DNA from: an uncultured Lachnospiraceae bacterium
Lineage (GTDB): Bacteria; Bacillota; Clostridia; Lachnospirales; Lachnospiraceae
Direction of reading: 5' to 3'
NCBI GenBank assembly: GCA_910588875.1
Contig: CAJURT010000078.1
Span: 1 to 7,896, forward strand
DNA: 7,896 bases
Of this stretch, positions 5,740 through 7,896 are shown piece after piece. The first letter of the stretch is position 1. Every line of letters begins with the position of its first letter. The notes beneath the pieces were generated by a model, which saw nothing but the letters and a program-made list of their open reading frames with translations, was not told where the DNA came from and searched no databases. A program made the position numbers and the translations under genes.

Positions 5740-5988
5740 CTATATACTTTTCATATACTGTTTCAGCTGATCATAAAAATTTTCTCTGGTTCCGGCCATA
5801 ATCACAACAATCACCTTATCAAGTCCGCCAAAATCTGCTCCGCGAACTCTCCTCCTGTATTGGTTCTGACAGGACGAATAACCAGTTCATTTCCGCGCAC
5901 GGTACAATCTGCCTCTGTATCAAACCCCAGCATGGTAAAAAATTTCTGTGGGATGGTAATCTGCCTCTTCACTCCCTTGCTTGAACAC
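5740..5988 (-). pseudogene. Collapsed AbrB-type antitoxin / RelE-like toxin locus
   Basis: Read on the minus strand, the N-terminal half is an AbrB/MazE/SpoVT-type antitoxin: VKRQITIPQKFFTMLGFD, then CTVRGNELVIRPV, then GGEFAEQILADLIR followed by TGA (5811-5813). The expected C-terminal toxin-binding part is absent. Immediately after, in another frame, comes DKVIVVI and MAGTRENFYDQLKQYMKS to TAG 5740-5742, which looks like the tail of a RelE/ParE-type toxin. A deletion near 5814-5823 seems to have removed the antitoxin end, the toxin start and most of the toxin. GTG 5986-5988 with AAGGAAGG (5996-6003) is the likely old start, but it is out of frame because of one extra G (C-run 5974-5976 on the + strand); repair gives MFKQGVKRQITIPQ. 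An upstream in-frame TTG at 6009-6011 avoids the shift but has no ribosome site. No working toxin can be made here. Confidence 0.7.
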
Positions 5989-6014
5989 GGACAAACCTTC
6001 CTTAAAAACAAAAC

Positions 6015-6050
6015 TCAGGCAGAGATAGAAATTACAATATCTCTGCCTGA
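6015..6050 (-). terminator. 13-bp perfect hairpin ahead of the toxin-antitoxin remnant
   Basis: TCAGGCAGAGATA (6015-6027) and TATCTCTGCCTGA (6038-6050) pair perfectly around a 10-base loop. On the minus strand the stem is followed by GTTTTGTTTTTAA, so it has the form of an intrinsic terminator for transcripts arriving from the Rpn genes upstream on that strand. The same palindrome overlaps the likely -10 element of the antitoxin promoter, so an operator role in autoregulation is the alternative. Confidence 0.6.
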
Positions 6051-6061
6051 AGAAAAGTCAA
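6034..6061 (-). promoter_or_regulatory. Possible promoter of the antitoxin/toxin remnant
   Basis: On the minus strand, TTGACT (complement of 6056-6061) and TATTGT (complement of 6034-6039) are separated by 16 bases and lie about 35 bases before the ribosome site of the antitoxin remnant. The -35 matches consensus in five of six bases, the -10 in four. The -10 falls inside the loop and one arm of the hairpin, the usual place for a toxin-antitoxin operator. Confidence 0.4.
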
Positions 6062-6273
6062 CAAGTCAGTGTCTTAACTAAGATTCATAATCAAAAAGAT
6101 TTGAACCAGTAATCGCCCTGAAATACCGCATAGAATGGAGGAAAACACATGCCGATTGTATTTGCGCAAGCAGGAGGGCAAGCAGAATGGATAATTCCGT
6201 TTTCTGCCGCTCTTCCTGCTTTTTGCAATTCTGGTGTGCATCTTCCTTCTCCCTAATCCTGGCATTTTACATC
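6062..6273. other. Spacer with no supported gene
   Basis: About 210 bases between the antitoxin promoter and the Rpn tail. A 35-codon + strand frame (ATG 6149, after GGAGG 6137-6141) and long minus-strand frames exist here, but none shows recognisable protein features. Confidence 0.4.
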
Positions 6274-6499
6274 TCATACTACTGTACAGTCCTCTGCCTC
6301 CCAACTCTGAATCGTACTGACCGGAAGTTCCAGGACTTCTGCCACTTCTTCATAGGAAGAATTTCGTTTCAGCATATTCAATGCGGTTTTTTTCTCTTGC
6401 GTAATCACCTTCTTCTCTGCCTTCATCCATCAACATCTTTCCGACTTGAGTCATTCCCAACACCTCCTTGATATGAGGATACAACAAGGGAACTTCCCA
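6274..6499 (-). pseudogene. C-terminal fragment of a second Rpn-family nuclease, frameshifted
   Basis: Directly after the stop of the complete Rpn gene, the same minus-strand frame continues as EVPLLYPHIKEVLGMTQVGK and MLMDEGREEGDYAREK. It then needs a shift at a run of seven A (T-run 6387-6393 on the + strand) to continue as TALNMLKRNSSYEEVAEVLE and LPVSTIQSWEAEDCTVV, ending at TGA 6274-6276. The last part aligns closely with the tail of the complete Rpn protein (RTARNMLKRGNSLEEIAEIL, ELPMETIKAWEQ), so this is the end of a paralogue whose N-terminal nuclease part is gone. AAGGAGGTG (complement of 6461-6469) lies before an internal ATG (complement of 6452-6454), but those bases are also codons of the ancestral protein (KEVLGM), so a real restart is doubtful. 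Confidence 0.7.
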
Positions 6500-7492
6500 T
6501 CACATATCCCCTTCCTGCTCCCATGCTTTGATTGTCTCCATTGGGAGTTCCAAAATTTCTGCTATTTCTTCCAGCGAATTACCTCTTTTTAACATATTCC
6601 GAGCGGTTCTCCTGTCCGCTTCCTGCCTTCCTTCCTGCCTTTCTTTTTTTCTCATATCCGTTACTGCCTGACACATATCTACTCGTTTCCCCTTTCTGTC
6701 AAATTCCAACTCTGAGTTGGTTATGGTATCGATCACGATTGCCGCTTCCGTATCCAAATTTCGGAACCGCGGATTATTCTCCAGCAGCCTGTTAAGCTGT
6801 TCCCTGTCTTTAGAGTATTTGATATAAAACAGCACTTCCCGCAGGCTGCTCCTGAATTTCCCCATGTCATCTTCCTTAATCTGGGCCGGGGCTATCAGGT
6901 TGATCCGGTAGTCCGGGACAAAGGATAAGATTCTTGGATCCTTCACCGAAAACATCTCATAAATGCTCATGGGGGCATCCCACGGCTCCGGGTTAAATAA
7001 GAGCACTAACGTAACCACCGGAAGAAGGCGGTCGCCCTTATAGAAGCCGCTTAAATACTCCCCTGCTTCTATACGGATATCTGGCTTTTCATTCTTTACG
7101 GCTTCCGTTGTTTCCTGCTTTTTCTTTTTTGCCGCATCACGGTGGGACTTCGCTGCCTTTTCCACCTGTGCTGCATACTGGAGGGCATCATAGACCATAT
7201 TCTTTACGGCCATGGCATAATGGATTTCTGACTGGTTTTCGATTCCTAACAAAAGATAGGCAGCATTTCCATCTTCCATAGCAGCCAGGTACTTCAGCCC
7301 ATCCCGGAATTTTTGTACAGTAACTCTTGTCTTTCCCTCCCCATAGGGTATCCCAATTTCTGTGGTGTCCATTTCGTGAAGCATCAATGGGTCAATTACC
7401 GGGTTCCCTCCAAATATCAAATAGTTAAATGCGTCTGCAAAGACTTCCGCATCTTTTATATAGTCTTTTGTCACGATATCTTTTGCTGCCAA
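6500..7492 (-). CDS. Rpn family recombination-promoting nuclease / putative transposase
   Basis: A complete 330-residue protein. The start is TTG (complement of 7490-7492), chosen because AGGAGG (complement of 7499-7504) lies exactly 6 bases upstream. Residues ~10-110 form the PD-(D/E)XK-like nuclease region: DYIKDAEVFADAFNYLIFGG, DTTEIGIPYG, and the motif GIENQ at 83-87, which fits the ExQ active-site form of Rpn nucleases. HYAMAVKNMVYDALQYAAQV follows. Residues ~120-137 are a Lys-rich linker; ~145-245 contain the family's GEYLSGFYKGDRLLPVVTLV and SFVPDYRINLIAPAQ blocks. Residues ~293-325 form a helix-turn-helix-like tail (SLEEIAEILELPMETIKAW). Members show DNA cleavage and RecA-independent recombination in E. 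coli; physiological roles range from gene transfer to phage defence. Lachnospiraceae genomes carry many copies. It has its own promoter and is undamaged, next to a broken paralogue. Confidence 0.85.
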   Translation of the reverse strand: MAAKDIVTKDYIKDAEVFADAFNYLIFGGNPVIDPLMLHEMDTTEIGIPYGEGKTRVTVQKFRDGLKYLAAMEDGNAAYLLLGIENQSEIHYAMAVKNMVYDALQYAAQVEKAAKSHRDAAKKKKQETTEAVKNEKPDIRIEAGEYLSGFYKGDRLLPVVTLVLLFNPEPWDAPMSIYEMFSVKDPRILSFVPDYRINLIAPAQIKEDDMGKFRSSLREVLFYIKYSKDREQLNRLLENNPRFRNLDTEAAIVIDTITNSELEFDRKGKRVDMCQAVTDMRKKERQEGRQEADRRTARNMLKRGNSLEEIAEILELPMETIKAWEQEGDM

Positions 7493-7569
7493 GCTATTCC
7501 TCCTATTTCTTGCTGTTATATTGGCTTTCCGCTTTTTCTTTTTATTCCTGGTAAGGCTTTCTTACCTGA

Positions 7570-7598
7570 ATTATAGCATTTCAGACCCACAATTACAA
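7570..7598 (-). promoter_or_regulatory. Promoter of the Rpn nuclease gene
   Basis: On the minus strand, TTGTAA (complement of 7593-7598) and TATAAT (complement of 7570-7575) are separated by 17 bases, with TGC just before the -10 (extended -10). The start codon lies about 78 bases downstream of the -10, leaving a leader of roughly 70 bases with no obvious strong structure. Confidence 0.8.
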
Positions 7599-7664
7599 GG
7601 AGCCGGGGGATTCCTCCTGTCCCTCCTCCGGAAACCCGGATACCAGGTCTTCCCCATCTGGGCT

Positions 7665-7896
7665 TTACTTAGTCCTTTCCCCTCTGCATCCTTTGCCCGG
7701 GAGGTATCCCCCCGGGGGCTGGCTGCCGGCCGGTTCCTGGATTTTTCCTTTCATACAATACACCACCTGGTTCCTCGAATTGATGATGCACAGGGAGTCC
7801 ATGCATCTCTCCCTGTCATACGCTACCGACCTCACATAGAACCGGTCCGTTGTGTAATATTTCTTCTCCCGGCCTTCCCCTTTCACCAGGATTTCT
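7665..7896 (-). CDS. Unrecognised protein, C-terminal part only
   Basis: A minus-strand frame enters from the right window edge and ends at TAA (complement of 7665-7667). Visible from the edge are EILVKGEGREKKYYTTDRFY, VRSVAYDRERCMDSLCIINS and RNQVVYCMKGKIQEPAGSQ, then a Gly/Pro-rich tail (PPGGYLPGKGCRG). The GTG at 7884-7886 could start it, but GAA ATC CTG continue in frame to the edge, so an upstream start is as likely. The alternation of charged and hydrophobic residues with paired cysteines looks like a small globular domain, yet I do not recognise the family. The low-complexity tail lies in a GC-rich palindromic stretch (CCCGGG at 7697-7702 and 7711-7716). Confidence that it is coding is only moderate. 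Confidence 0.4.
   Translation of the reverse strand, partial: EILVKGEGREKKYYTTDRFYVRSVAYDRERCMDSLCIINSRNQVVYCMKGKIQEPAGSQPPGGYLPGKGCRGERTK

Noticed and set aside
5683..6081. 132-codon + strand frame with GGGGAGGAG before ATG 5698
   Set aside because: It runs antisense through the clear AbrB antitoxin and RelE-like tail; its translation has no domain character (many Asn/His/Ser, no motif). The ribosome site is noted in the spacer entry.
6085..6125. tRNA T-arm-like GGTTCAAATC on the minus strand, possible att site
   Set aside because: The flanking stem bases do not pair and no other tRNA arms can be folded upstream.
6074..6304. 76-codon minus-strand frame and 35-codon + strand frame at 6149
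   Set aside because: No family likeness; the minus frame begins inside the Rpn tail in the wrong frame. The + frame has a fair ribosome site but nothing else to support it.
6187..6471. 94-codon + strand frame
   Set aside because: It is the antisense of the Rpn tail fragment; Cys/Phe/Ser-rich translation typical of a shadow frame.
7690..7740. GC-rich palindromes (CCCGGG pairs, GCCGGCCGG) as a terminator
   Set aside because: They lie inside the open minus-strand frame and no T-run follows.
1..7896. CRISPR array
   Set aside because: No set of evenly spaced 25-40 base repeats; the only direct repeat is the two-copy unit at 241-319 and the short phased A-tracts.

Overview
The window most resembles a mobile or accessory region from a gut Clostridia genome, probably Lachnospiraceae. 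That is inferred from the protein families (CpaF-type ATPase with DUF4320- and DUF6133-like pilin proteins, a DUF3268-like zinc-finger protein, a small sigma-70 factor, a Lachnospiraceae-style Rpn nuclease), from strong AGGAGG ribosome sites, and from use of GTG and TTG starts. No database search was run, so family names rest on recognised motifs.

Positions 1-3514 (+ strand, GC-rich) are the remains of a conjugation or Tad-like pilus operon. In order they hold a DUF4320-like pilin protein (5' end outside the window), a small secreted or anchored protein, a CpaF/VirB11-type secretion ATPase, a 36-residue membrane peptide, a DUF6133-like pilin, a DUF3268-like zinc-finger protein, a sigma-70 factor and an unrecognised winged-helix-like protein. 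Most of these are damaged. The ATPase has lost everything between its glutamate box and its C-terminal tail, four other genes carry what look like single-base frameshifts, and a 29-base direct repeat has altered the end of the first gene. Only the sigma factor reads cleanly. The conjugation machinery is therefore probably dead.

Positions 3515-5561 (+ strand, more AT-rich) hold a self-contained two-gene operon with its own promoter, and both genes are intact. The promoter is an extended -10 preceded by A-tracts repeated about every 10 bases. The first gene encodes a 393-residue AAA+/STAND-like ATPase. The second encodes a PD-(D/E)XK nuclease whose C-terminal half resembles the DpnII/MboI restriction-enzyme fold. 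No methyltransferase is present. This ATPase-nuclease pair is the best candidate for an undescribed (probably anti-phage) system in the window.

Positions 5562-7896 are mostly minus strand. They hold a collapsed AbrB-type antitoxin/RelE-like toxin locus in which the antitoxin start runs directly into the toxin tail, with a 13-bp perfect hairpin and a likely promoter ahead of it. Next come the frameshifted tail of one Rpn-family nuclease, a complete Rpn-family nuclease with a good promoter and a TTG start, and the end of an unrecognised gene that runs off the window. Overall the window looks like a decayed mobile-element backbone in which a defence-like cargo and an Rpn gene remain intact.
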